Assembly: GCF_023101345.1 (NCBI RefSeq)
Contig: NZ_CP095848.1
Span: 2,611,297 to 2,675,296, forward strand
Origin: Hymenobacter sublimis
GTDB lineage: Bacteria; Bacteroidota; Bacteroidia; Cytophagales; Hymenobacteraceae
Length of the DNA: 64,000 nt
Direction: 5' to 3'
Shown here: positions 44,121-52,763 of the stretch, one piece after another
Layout of the letters: every line of letters starts with the position of its first letter
Position numbering within the stretch: the stretch's first letter is position 1
Notes under the pieces: model-generated
Seen by the model: the letters and a program-made list of their open reading frames with translations, nothing else
The model's database searches: none
Told to the model about the DNA's origin: nothing
Program-made: the position numbers and the translations under genes

Positions 44121-45881
44121 ATGAACACCACGTCTACCCTACTCCTGGCTCGCGTGCGGGCTGGCCGCCACCTTACTTGGCGGGCCCTGCGCCTGCTGGC
44201 CTTGCTGCTGGCTCTCACGGCTGGGCTTAGCTTCCGGGCCTCGGCCCTCCAAGGCAACGACAACTGCCACGACCCCTCTACCATTGTCAAGGATGGCAAT
44301 ACGTACTGGATTTTCACGACTGGCACGGGCATCTATGCCATGTACTCTACTGACCTGGTAACCTGGCAATCGGGGCCCCGGCCGGTGTTTGCGGCCGGCT
44401 CCTACCCTAGCTGGATTCAAAGTAAAGTACCCGGCTTTACCGGCGACTTTTGGGCCCCCGAGTGCGTGTACCGCAACGGCAAGTTTTACTTGTACTACTC
44501 GGTTTCTACGTTCGGCTCCAACACTTCCACCATCGGGCTGGCCACCAACGTAACCCTGGACCCGGCTAACCCTAACTACCAGTGGATAGACCAGGGCGAG
44601 GTTATTTCGACCACGGGCAGCAGCGCCTCCAACGCCATCGACCCGGCCGTGGTGACCGACGCCAGCGGCGGGTTGTGGATGAGTTACGGCTCGTTTTTCA
44701 AAGGTATTGGCCTGATTAAGCTCGATGGCCTGACCGGCAAACGCTCGGGCACCAGCTTCAGCTGGCTGGCCGGCAACGTAGCCGCCGACGGTGTGACGCG
44801 CAACAACAGCGGCAGCGAAGCGCCCTACATCGTGCGCAACGGCAGCTATTACTACCTGTTCATCAACAAAGGAGCCTGCTGCCAGGGCTCCAGCAGCACC
44901 TACTACATTCAGGTTGGCCGCTCCACCAGCATCACGGGGCCTTACCTAGATAAAAACGGGGTGGACTTAAACAAGAACGGTGGCACTACCCTTATTGCTA
45001 CCAAGGGCAATTATGTGGGCCCGGGCCACGTGGGCTTGTTCCAGGAAAACGGCGCCAACTACCTCACCCACCATTATTACGACAGCAACCAGAACGGTCG
45101 CGCCCGCCTGAGTGTGGGCAACATGGGCTGGGATGCCGCGGCCTGGCCCTTCATCACCCGCGACTGGCTGGCGGCCGGCCGCTATACGCTTGCCAACGCA
45201 AACAGCGGGCTGGTGTGGGATGCTTGGGGCTGCACCGGCGTGCAAGGCCAGGCCATTGCCCAGGGCACCAGCACCCCCGGCCTAGCCTGCCAGCAGTGGA
45301 ACCTCACGCCCGACGGCAACGGGGAGTACAAAATCACCTCGGCCGTGGGGGCCGGCTTGGCCGCCGATGTCCTTGCCAATAACCCCAACAACGGCGCCAA
45401 GCTCCAGCTGTATCCATACAACGGGGCCGCCAATCAGCGCTTCAAGGTGGAGCGGGCCAGCACCGGCCAGTACGTGCTGTCGTCGGTGAATGGGGGACGC
45501 GCTGTGGAAGTGCCGGCCTGCTCCAGCACCGCCGGCGTGCAGCTGGCCCTCTATGACTACCTCGGTAACAACTGCCAGAAATGGGCCATTGCCCCGGCCA
45601 CCAGCGCCCGGGTGTTGGCAACCCAGAGTGCCAACACCGCGCAGTTCAGCGTGTACCCCAACCCCACCGAACGGGGCCGCTTCACGGTGGCGCTCGGGCA
45701 GGAGCTGGCCGCTTCGGGCGTTACCATCACGCTGGCCGACGTGCACGGCCGTCAGGTGTACGCCCGCACCAGCACCGGCCAGCCATCGGTGGTGGTGGAG
45801 GCCAACCTCAAGGCCGGGCTGTACCTACTGCACGTGAGCGGGGGGCAAGGCACTTACACCCAGAAACTAGTTGTGCAATAA
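44121..45881 (+). CDS. T9SS-exported GH43 endo-arabinanase with ricin-like domain, paralogue
   Basis: 586 residues with a signal peptide (LRLLALLLALTAGLSFRASAL). GH43 domain about 48-360: D51 (CHDPST), D174 (NAIDPA), E233 (GSEAPY); motifs FWAPECVYRNGKFYLYYSVSTFGS and NKGACCQGSSSTYYIQVGRS mark an arabinan endo-1,5-alpha-L-arabinosidase. A beta-trefoil (RICIN/CBM13-like) part about 365-490 (CQQWNL, NQRFKV, CQKWAI) and a type IX sorting domain about 505-586 (FSVYPNPTERG, LKAGLYLLHV, YTQKLVVQ) complete it. Same architecture as the protein at 34659 but with GC-rich codons. Expected to be surface-attached or secreted. Confidence 0.92.
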   Translation: MNTTSTLLLARVRAGRHLTWRALRLLALLLALTAGLSFRASALQGNDNCHDPSTIVKDGNTYWIFTTGTGIYAMYSTDLVTWQSGPRPVFAAGSYPSWIQSKVPGFTGDFWAPECVYRNGKFYLYYSVSTFGSNTSTIGLATNVTLDPANPNYQWIDQGEVISTTGSSASNAIDPAVVTDASGGLWMSYGSFFKGIGLIKLDGLTGKRSGTSFSWLAGNVAADGVTRNNSGSEAPYIVRNGSYYYLFINKGACCQGSSSTYYIQVGRSTSITGPYLDKNGVDLNKNGGTTLIATKGNYVGPGHVGLFQENGANYLTHHYYDSNQNGRARLSVGNMGWDAAAWPFITRDWLAAGRYTLANANSGLVWDAWGCTGVQGQAIAQGTSTPGLACQQWNLTPDGNGEYKITSAVGAGLAADVLANNPNNGAKLQLYPYNGAANQRFKVERASTGQYVLSSVNGGRAVEVPACSSTAGVQLALYDYLGNNCQKWAIAPATSARVLATQSANTAQFSVYPNPTERGRFTVALGQELAASGVTITLADVHGRQVYARTSTGQPSVVVEANLKAGLYLLHVSGGQGTYTQKLVVQ

Positions 45882-45886
45882 ACAGT

Positions 45887-45923
45887 GGCCCCTCGGCTTT
45901 CCTAGGAGAAGAGCTGAGGGGCC
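45887..45923 (+). terminator. Hairpin between GH43 and GH27 genes
   Basis: Arms GGCCCCTC (45887-45894) and GAGGGGCC (45916-45923) with further partial pairing inside. It lies right after the GH43 stop; no T-run. Confidence 0.5.
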
Positions 45924-45945
45924 CGCTGGCAAACTTCAACGCCTG

Positions 45946-47799
45946 ATGAGAGGACGCACCCTGACGCAGCTTACAGCCGGTTTTCTGTTAACCAGCGTAG
46001 TGGCTGCTACCCCCGCAACAGCGCAGAAGGCTGCTGCCAAAACCGATTTCCACCAGTGGGCCCCTACCCCGCCCCTGGGCTGGAATAGCTGGGACTGCTA
46101 CGGACCTACTGTGACCGAAGCCGAGGTGAAAGCCAACGCCGACTACATGGCCCGCTACCTGAAAAGCAGCGGCTGGGAGTACGTGGTAGTAGATATCCGC
46201 TGGTACGTGGGCAACGACACGGCCCACGGCTACAACGAGAAAAACCCCGACTGGAACATCGACTCGTACGGCCGCTTCGTGCCGGCCCCGAACCGGTTTC
46301 CCTCGGCGGCGGGTGGCAAGGGCTTCAAACCTCTAGCCGACTACCTGCACGCCCGGGGGCTCAAATTCGGCATTCACATCATGCGCGGGGTGCCGGTGGT
46401 AGCGGTGCAGCGGCAGTTGCCCATCCTCGGCAGCAAGGCCACGGCCGCCGACATTTATTCCAAGGAAGGCCAAGCGGGCTGGCTCCACGACATGTACACG
46501 GTGGTGGCCGGGCGGCCCGGGGCCCAGGAGTACTACAACTCCCTGTTCCAGCTGTACGCCAGCTGGGGAGTTGATTTTGTGAAGGTTGACGACTTGTCCT
46601 CGCCCTACCACAAGCCGGAGGTAGAAATGATCCGGCGGGCTATTGACTTATCGGGCCGCCGAATTGTGCTCAGCACCTCACCCGGCGAAACGCCCATTAC
46701 AGAGGCCAAGCACGTGCAGCAGCACGCCAACATGTGGCGCACCGTCGGCGACTTTTGGGACTCCTGGGAGCAACTCAAGGAGCACTTCGAGGTGTGCAAC
46801 CGCTGGGCGCCCTACATCCGCCCCGGCGCCTACCCCGATGCCGACATGCTCCCGCTGGGCCGCATCGGCATTCGGGCCGAGCGCGGCGACGACCGGATGT
46901 CGCGCTTCACCCGCGACGAGCAGTACACGCTCATGAGCCTGTGGAGCATCTTCCGCTCCCCGCTCATGTTCGGCGGCGATTTGCCCAGCAACGACGCTTT
47001 CACGCTGTCTTTGCTCACGAACAAGGACGTGCTAGCCATGCACCGCACCAGCACCAACAACCGCCAGCTGTTTCGGAAAGACAACCTGATTGCCTGGACC
47101 GCCGACGACCCTAACACCGGCGACAAGTTCCTGGCCCTCTTCAACGCCCAGGATCAGGAACTAGCACCCGCCTCGGAAGCTGCCTGGGCCAGCGCCGTTA
47201 TTACTCGCCAAACGCCCGGCCAGAGCCAGCCCGTAGACGTGGACATCAGCGGCGCATCCAAGCTCTACCTCAACGTGCGCGACGGGGGCGACGATATTGC
47301 CTGGGACCACGCCAATTGGCTGAACCCGGTGCTTCGCAACGGCTCCAACTCCGTGCTACTTACTTCTCTGCCTTGGAAAACGGCTTCCGCTGGCTGGGGC
47401 AAAGCAGCTGCGAACAAGAGCGTATCGGGTGCCGACTTGCTGGTGGCGGGCAAGAAATACGACCAGGGCATTGGTACTCACTCCAACTCGATGATTGAGT
47501 ACGACCTGCCCACTGGCTTCACCCGCTTCCAAGCCACCGCTGGCCTCGACAATGCGGGCGCCGCGCAGAATACCGGCGGCACGCTGCAGTTTTTGGTCTT
47601 TACCAAAAACCCCTTCCGACCCATGCCCGCCGACTCCGCCCGCGTCTCCGTAGCACTGGCGCAACTAGGCCTAATGGGCCCCTGCACCGTCCGGGACTTG
47701 TGGACCGGCAAGACTACCACCGCCGCTACGGGAGAGTTTGCGCCCTACGTGCGCCGACACGGCGCCAAGCTGTACCGGATTTCAAAAACCAAGAAATAG
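45946..47799 (+). CDS. GH27 glycosidase with NPCBM domain
   Basis: 617 residues from the ATG at 45946 (MRGRTLTQLTAGFLLTSVVAATPATAQ signal peptide); the in-frame ATG at 45871 has no signal. The TIM-barrel motif PTPPLGWNSWDCYGP (about 40-54) is the GH27 hallmark, with nucleophile candidate D215 (FVKVDDLS) and acid/base candidate D269 (WRTVGDFWDSW). A beta-sandwich follows and then an NPCBM-like domain (about 450-580; KKYDQGIGTHSNSMIEYDLP). GH27 members are alpha-galactosidases or beta-L-arabinopyranosidases; the latter is favoured by the locus (arabinan or arabinogalactan), but the residue that tells them apart cannot be read with certainty. Confidence 0.88.
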   Translation: MRGRTLTQLTAGFLLTSVVAATPATAQKAAAKTDFHQWAPTPPLGWNSWDCYGPTVTEAEVKANADYMARYLKSSGWEYVVVDIRWYVGNDTAHGYNEKNPDWNIDSYGRFVPAPNRFPSAAGGKGFKPLADYLHARGLKFGIHIMRGVPVVAVQRQLPILGSKATAADIYSKEGQAGWLHDMYTVVAGRPGAQEYYNSLFQLYASWGVDFVKVDDLSSPYHKPEVEMIRRAIDLSGRRIVLSTSPGETPITEAKHVQQHANMWRTVGDFWDSWEQLKEHFEVCNRWAPYIRPGAYPDADMLPLGRIGIRAERGDDRMSRFTRDEQYTLMSLWSIFRSPLMFGGDLPSNDAFTLSLLTNKDVLAMHRTSTNNRQLFRKDNLIAWTADDPNTGDKFLALFNAQDQELAPASEAAWASAVITRQTPGQSQPVDVDISGASKLYLNVRDGGDDIAWDHANWLNPVLRNGSNSVLLTSLPWKTASAGWGKAAANKSVSGADLLVAGKKYDQGIGTHSNSMIEYDLPTGFTRFQATAGLDNAGAAQNTGGTLQFLVFTKNPFRPMPADSARVSVALAQLGLMGPCTVRDLWTGKTTTAATGEFAPYVRRHGAKLYRISKTKK

Positions 47800-47813
47800 A
47801 GCTGGCAACTACT

Positions 47814-47843
47814 CTCCTCTCCCTTCGGAGAGGGGTTTGGGGT
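47814..47843. repeat. Short palindromic repeat after the GH27 gene
   Basis: CTCTCCCTTCGGAGAG-centred hairpin (CCTCTCC, CTTC, GGAGAGG), followed by GGGTTTGGGGTGAGG. A pyrimidine-rich partner (about 47890-47913, CCTCAACCACCCCTGGCTCACC) partly mirrors it. Likely a terminator or repeat element common in Bacteroidetes intergenic regions. Confidence 0.45.
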
Positions 47844-47990
47844 GAGGCAAACTAGCGCTAAAAACTAAAGCCAGTAATCGTTCTGCTGTCCCTCAACCAC
47901 CCCTGGCTCACCTTGCTTGATGCGCGACATTTTCAAGGAGGGGAACTAGCTGCCTAATTCTAGCTTCTTACCTCTACATCCTACCTTCCT

Positions 47991-50042
47991 ATGAAACGCT
48001 TCCTTCCTTCCCTGGCCCTGCTCGGTTTGCTAAGCTCACCCGGCTTTGCCCAATCAATAAAACGGTCTGACTACCCCATCCAGGCGGTTTCGTTTACCAA
48101 GGTGAAGCTGGCCGATAACTTCTGGCTGCCCCGCCTCAAAACCAACACCGACGTGACCATTCCGGCCTCGTTTCAGCGGTGCGAGGCCACCAGTCGGGTC
48201 AAGAACTTTGAAATGGCCGCGGCCAAGTCGGGCAAGTTTGCTACCATCTTTCCCTTCGACGATACCGACATCTACAAGACCATTGAAGGCGCCTCGTACT
48301 CGCTTAAGCTCTACCCCGACGAGAAGCTGGACGAGTACATGGACGAGCTGATCAAGAAAGTGGCCGCCGCTCAGGAGCCCGATGGTTACCTCTATACCGC
48401 CCGCACCATCGACCCGGCTCACCCCCACGAGTGGGCCGGGCCGGAGCGCTGGGTAAAGGAGCGGGAACTAAGCCACGAGCTGTATAACTCGGGCCACCTA
48501 TACGAAGCCGCCGTAGCGCACTACGAGGCCACGGACAAGAAAAGCCTGCTGAATATTGCCCTCAAAAACGCCGACCTGGTATGCTCCGTATTTGGGCCAG
48601 GCAAGCGCGGGGTAGCACCCGGCCACGAGATTGTGGAAATGGGCCTGGTGAAGCTCTACCGCGTTACGGGCAAGCCCGAGTACTTAAGCACAGCTAAGTT
48701 TTTTCTGGAGGAACGTGGCAAGTACAAAGGCTACGACCCCAAAAGCCCCGATGCGTGGCGCAACGGCTCGTACTGGCAGGACCACAAGCCCGTAGTAGAC
48801 CAGCGCGAAGCCGAAGGACACGCCGTGCGCGCCGAATACCTGTACTCCGCCATGGCCGACGTAGCCGCCCTCACCGGCGACCAGAAGCTGCTAGCCGCCG
48901 TGGACAGCATCTGGCAGAACATGGTCAGCAAGAAGCTCTACGTGACGGGCGGCACCGGCGCCGTGCCCGGCGGCGAGCGGTTCGGGGGCAATTACGAGCT
49001 GCCCAACACCACGGCCTACAACGAAACCTGCGCCGCCGTGGCCAACGTGTACTGGAACCAGCGCATGTTCCAGCTCCACGGCGACGCGAAGTACGTGGAC
49101 GTGCTGGAGAAAGTACTCTACAACGGGCTGATTTCGGGGGTAGGGCTCGATGGTAAGTCCTTTTTCTACTCCAACGCCATGCAGATCAAAAACAGCACGA
49201 GCTTCCCCCAGACCGAGCCCCAGCGCGCCGGCTGGTTTGACTGTTCCTGCTGCCCCACCAACATGGCCCGCCTGATGCCTTCCTTGCCGGGCTACGTGTA
49301 CGCCCAGAAGGGCCATGACGTGTACGCCAACCTGTTCATCAGCGGCACTACCGATTTGAAAGTGAACAACAAGGCCGTGCGCATCACCCAGCAACACAAC
49401 TACCCCTGGCAGGGCGACTTGAAGTTCACCATCAGCCCCGCCGCTACCACCGACTTCAACCTGCTGGTGCGCCTGCCCGGTTGGGCCCGCAACGAGGCCG
49501 TCCCCTCTGATCTGTACCGCTTCGCCACGACATCAGACCAGAAGGTAAGCATCACGGTAAACGGCAAGCCCGTGCAGTACACCACCCGCCAGGGCTATGC
49601 CGTGCTACCCCGCAAGTGGCGCCGGGGCGACGTGGTAGAAGTAAAACTACCCATGGACGTGCGCCAGGTAGTGGCCAACCCCAAAGTGCAGGACAACCTA
49701 GGCCGGGTGGCCCTGCAGCGCGGCCCCGTGGTGTACTGCGCTGAGTGGAAGGACAATAATGGCAAGGCTAGCAACCTCATCGTGCCGGCTGCTACCTCCT
49801 TCACTACCAATTACCAGCCCGAAGTACTTAACGGCATCATGCAGCTCCAGGCCACCGTGCCTGCCGTGCAAATTGATGCCGCTAACAACTCCATCAGCAC
49901 CACCCGCCAGACCCTAACGGCCATTCCCTACTACGCCTGGGCCAACCGCGGCAAGGGCGAAATGGTGGTCTGGTTCCCCCAGCAAATCACCGACGTGGAC
50001 CTGGTGTCGCGCCAGCCCAAGGAAGTAACCGTAGGAAAGTAA
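47991..50042 (+). CDS. GH127 beta-L-arabinofuranosidase
   Basis: 683 residues with signal peptide MKRFLPSLALLGLLSSPGFAQ. Alpha/alpha-barrel family GH127: the FTKVKLADNFWLPRL start, AGPERWVKERELSHELYNSGHLYEAAV, and the zinc-thiolate active site: E345 and C347 in YNETCAAV and the pair C420-C421 in FDCSCCPTN, equivalent to the Glu-Cys-Cys-Cys site known for Bifidobacterium HypBA1, where a Cys is the nucleophile. It releases beta-L-arabinofuranose from beta-linked arabino-oligosaccharides, as found on hydroxyproline-rich plant proteins. Periplasmic by signal. It ends the arabinose locus; a perfect palindromic repeat follows. Confidence 0.93.
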   Translation: MKRFLPSLALLGLLSSPGFAQSIKRSDYPIQAVSFTKVKLADNFWLPRLKTNTDVTIPASFQRCEATSRVKNFEMAAAKSGKFATIFPFDDTDIYKTIEGASYSLKLYPDEKLDEYMDELIKKVAAAQEPDGYLYTARTIDPAHPHEWAGPERWVKERELSHELYNSGHLYEAAVAHYEATDKKSLLNIALKNADLVCSVFGPGKRGVAPGHEIVEMGLVKLYRVTGKPEYLSTAKFFLEERGKYKGYDPKSPDAWRNGSYWQDHKPVVDQREAEGHAVRAEYLYSAMADVAALTGDQKLLAAVDSIWQNMVSKKLYVTGGTGAVPGGERFGGNYELPNTTAYNETCAAVANVYWNQRMFQLHGDAKYVDVLEKVLYNGLISGVGLDGKSFFYSNAMQIKNSTSFPQTEPQRAGWFDCSCCPTNMARLMPSLPGYVYAQKGHDVYANLFISGTTDLKVNNKAVRITQQHNYPWQGDLKFTISPAATTDFNLLVRLPGWARNEAVPSDLYRFATTSDQKVSITVNGKPVQYTTRQGYAVLPRKWRRGDVVEVKLPMDVRQVVANPKVQDNLGRVALQRGPVVYCAEWKDNNGKASNLIVPAATSFTTNYQPEVLNGIMQLQATVPAVQIDAANNSISTTRQTLTAIPYYAWANRGKGEMVVWFPQQITDVDLVSRQPKEVTVGK

Positions 50043-50049
50043 CAGCCCG

Positions 50050-50130
50050 TTGTCATGCCGAGCAGCGCGAGGAATCTGGGTTTAGCTTCTGATGAGTAAC
50101 TCAGATTCCTCGCGCTGCTCGGCATGACAA
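50050..50130. repeat. Palindromic intergenic repeat, second type (copy A)
   Basis: Perfect 29-base arms (50050-50078 and 50102-50130) with a 23-base loop. The arm contains GAGCAGCGCGAGGAATCTG. Nearly the same arm occurs at 59805-59884. It may terminate the GH127 transcript and is a candidate non-autonomous mobile or REP element. Confidence 0.8.
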
Positions 50131-50269
50131 TTATAGCTAGTATAGTCAATGCCCGAAGCTGGAATAGCGGCGGTTCCTACAGCTACTGTCCAGGAGCTAG
50201 TATAGTAGCTTGAAATCTGAGGGAGCAGGTTTTGCGTTAGCGTACGACCTCCTACCCCACAGCTTCCCG

Positions 50270-50863
50270 ATGAACCCTCCCCCGCCTTGCCACTGGATGC
50301 AGCAGAACGAGCTGCTCCAAAGCTTCCATGACCACGAGTGGGGCGAGCCGGTTGCAGACCCGGACATTCTGTTTGAGTACCTGGTGCTCCACACCTTTCA
50401 ACTAGGCTTCGACTTCCCGGTGGTGCTGCGGCGGCGCGAGGCGTTCCGGGAGTTGCTGGCGGGTTTCGACCCAGAGAAGCTGGCCCGGTTTAGAGAGGCG
50501 GAAGTAGAGGAGCTGCTACTGAACCCGCGCATCATCCGGAACCGCCGCAAGCTAGAAGCTACCATTCAGAACGCCCGCGCCTGGTTGCAACTCCGCCGGG
50601 AGGTAGGCGGCCAAGCGCAGCTTCTGCCCTTCTTTTACGCCTTTGTCGGGGGCAAGCCGCTTGATGTCCAGCGTAGCTCCGACAATCCACCGCCGGTTTC
50701 TACGCCGGCCAGCTTGGCCCTGAGCCAGGAGCTAAAGCGGCGCGGATTCGTCATGACCGGGCCGGTGACGTGTTACAACCTAATGCAAACCGCCGGCCTC
50801 GTCAACGACCACCTGACAAGCTGCCCGCGCCACGCTGAGTGTCGGCAGCTAGCCGCGGGGTAG
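50270..50863 (+). CDS. DNA-3-methyladenine glycosylase I-like protein
   Basis: 197 residues from the ATG at 50270. The Tag fold is clear: CHWMQQNELLQSFHDHEWGEP (zinc ligands C7 and H20 in E. coli Tag-like positions), FDPEKLARFREAEVEELL, NPRIIRNRRKLEATIQNARAW, ELKRRGFVMTGPVTCYNLMQTAGLVNDH, and H/C ligands in NDHLTSC. E. coli Tag's E38 is replaced by His (H41 in LVLHTFQLG) and the conserved GLSW by GFDF, so the substrate pocket differs. Base excision of alkylated adenine is therefore likely but not certain. Cytoplasmic. Confidence 0.85.
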   Translation: MNPPPPCHWMQQNELLQSFHDHEWGEPVADPDILFEYLVLHTFQLGFDFPVVLRRREAFRELLAGFDPEKLARFREAEVEELLLNPRIIRNRRKLEATIQNARAWLQLRREVGGQAQLLPFFYAFVGGKPLDVQRSSDNPPPVSTPASLALSQELKRRGFVMTGPVTCYNLMQTAGLVNDHLTSCPRHAECRQLAAG

Positions 50864-51125
50864 CGCCCTTGTTTACAGCCTGATATGCCCCGGCTTTTGT
50901 TCTGCTTGCCGTAGCCTAGCCGATGCGGTGGCTGGTTGAAACGGTTGTGCTTGGCCGCGGACAGCAGGCTTTTTTCGGGTTTTTATAGGATGAATTTCCT
51001 GGACTTGTGCTTAACTTAAGTCTGGAACGCTGGTTACTGATCCATGCCCGCCGCAACTGCGGCGGCTGTGCCGCGTCTTTGTCCGCGTCTGGACTTTCCC
51101 CTGACCCTTTCCACTAGCTAGAGCT

Positions 51126-51755
51126 ATGAACCCTGAACACGACACGCCCGGCAGCGGCCACGACGAGGCCCGCCGGAGCTTCCTGAAACAATCGTCGGTG
51201 CTGACGGCTATGGCCCTGGTGCCGGGGCCGTTGGTGCAGGCCGCCGCCCACGAGCTGGACGAGAAAGTGGCCGCCGTTTTTGAGAAGATTCCGCTGAAGC
51301 TGGAAGTAAACGGCGTTAAGCACAAGGCATCGGTGGAGCCCCGCACCACGCTGCTGGACTTCCTGCGCGAAAACCTCAACCTAACCGGCACCAAAAAAGG
51401 CTGCGACTACGGGCAGTGCGGGGCCTGCACGGTGCACGTGGACGGGCAACGGGTGAACAGTTGCCTAAGCTTCGCCGTGATGCACGAGGGTAAGAAAATT
51501 ACCACCATTGAGGGCCTGGCCGACGGCGACAAGCTCCATCCCATGCAGGAGGCCTTCGTGAAGCACGACGGCTTCCAGTGCGGCTACTGCACCCCCGGCC
51601 AGATTATGTCGGCCGTGGCCTGCATCCGGGAGGGCAAAGCCGATTCGGAGGGCGAAATCCGGGAGTACATGAGCGGGAACATCTGCCGCTGCGGCGCTTA
51701 CTCCAACATTGTGGCCGCCATTCAGGAGGTCAAAGGCGGCGGGCAAAAAGTATAA
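51126..51755 (+). CDS. Periplasmic aldehyde oxidase, 2Fe-2S subunit (PaoA-like)
   Basis: 209 residues with a twin-arginine signal (EARRSFLKQSSVLTAMALVPG). The two [2Fe-2S] sites are present: plant-type GCDYGQCGACTVHVDGQ plus C at NSCL, and CGYCTPGQI with MSGNICRCGAY. It is the small subunit of the xanthine-oxidase family, with the Tat signal that in E. coli PaoA exports the whole complex. Next genes follow after 9 and 12 bases as one operon. Electron transfer runs from the molybdenum site through these clusters to FAD. Aldehyde substrates are inferred, not shown. Confidence 0.92.
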   Translation: MNPEHDTPGSGHDEARRSFLKQSSVLTAMALVPGPLVQAAAHELDEKVAAVFEKIPLKLEVNGVKHKASVEPRTTLLDFLRENLNLTGTKKGCDYGQCGACTVHVDGQRVNSCLSFAVMHEGKKITTIEGLADGDKLHPMQEAFVKHDGFQCGYCTPGQIMSAVACIREGKADSEGEIREYMSGNICRCGAYSNIVAAIQEVKGGGQKV

Positions 51756-51764
51756 CGACTCAGC

Positions 51765-52751
51765 ATGAATCAGTTCCAATACGTCCGCCCTACCAAGCAA
51801 CAGGCTGCCATTGATGCGGTAGCCAAGGATGCTACGGCCACCTTCATTGCTGGCGGCACCAACCTCGTTGACCTGATGAAGCGCGGAGTGATGACGCCCC
51901 AGAAGCTGGTGGACATCAACCGCCTACCCCTGACCCGCATTGACCACGACCCCGGCAAGCTGCGCATCGGAGCCCTGGCCCTAAACTCCACGGTAGCCGA
52001 CGACAAGCAGGTGCGCGAACGGCAGCCGTTGCTGGCCCTGGCTCTGAACGCCGGCGCTTCAGCCCAGCTGCGCAACATGGCTACCATCGGGGGCAACATG
52101 CTCCAGCGCACCCGCTGCTCCTACTTTTATGACACGGCCATGCCCTGCAACAAGCGGGAGCCGGGCACGGGCTGCGGGGCCCTGGAAGGCATCAACCGCA
52201 TGCACGCCATCTTCGGTTTTTCCGATAAGTGCATTGCCGTGCACCCCTCCGACATGAGCGTGGCCCTGGTGGCCCTCGATGCTACGGTGCAGGTGAGCGG
52301 CCCCAAGGGCAACCGCAGCATCCCCTTTGCCGAGCTGCACCGCCTGCCCGGCGACACGCCCCAGAAAGACACTACCCTGGAGCCCGGCGAGCTAATTACC
52401 GCTGTGGATATTCCGGATGGGCCTTTTACCAAGCACGTGCACTACCAGAAAGTGCGCGAGCGGGCCTCCTACGCGTTTGCCCTGCTCTCCGTAGCCGCGG
52501 CTCTGGACTTAGACAGCAACAACACCATTAAGGCCGCCCGCCTGGCCATGGGCGGGGTGGCCCACAAGCCCTGGCGCCTCACGGCTGCCGAGCAGGCCCT
52601 GGTAGGCAAGCCCGCCACCGAGGAAACCTTCCGGCAGGCGGCCACCGTGGCCATGCAAGGTGCCAAAGCCTTCAAGCACAACGCCTACAAGCTCACGCTG
52701 GGCCCCAACACCATCATTCAGGCGTTGAAAACCGCCGCTAGCGCCGCCTAA
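51765..52751 (+). CDS. Periplasmic aldehyde oxidase, FAD subunit (PaoB-like)
   Basis: 328 residues without its own signal peptide; it probably travels out with the Tat-borne small subunit. FAD-binding motif ATFIAGGTNLVDLMKRGV (about 27-44), MATIGGNMLQRTRC (about 105-118) and a conserved Cys-rich loop SYFYDTAMPCNKREPGTGCG like the [4Fe-4S] loop known in E. coli PaoB. CO-dehydrogenase-like C-terminal domain follows. Transfers electrons to a quinone or cytochrome. Placed 9 bases after the 2Fe-2S gene. Confidence 0.92.
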   Translation: MNQFQYVRPTKQQAAIDAVAKDATATFIAGGTNLVDLMKRGVMTPQKLVDINRLPLTRIDHDPGKLRIGALALNSTVADDKQVRERQPLLALALNAGASAQLRNMATIGGNMLQRTRCSYFYDTAMPCNKREPGTGCGALEGINRMHAIFGFSDKCIAVHPSDMSVALVALDATVQVSGPKGNRSIPFAELHRLPGDTPQKDTTLEPGELITAVDIPDGPFTKHVHYQKVRERASYAFALLSVAAALDLDSNNTIKAARLAMGGVAHKPWRLTAAEQALVGKPATEETFRQAATVAMQGAKAFKHNAYKLTLGPNTIIQALKTAASAA

Positions 52752-52763
52752 CGCCCCGAACTC

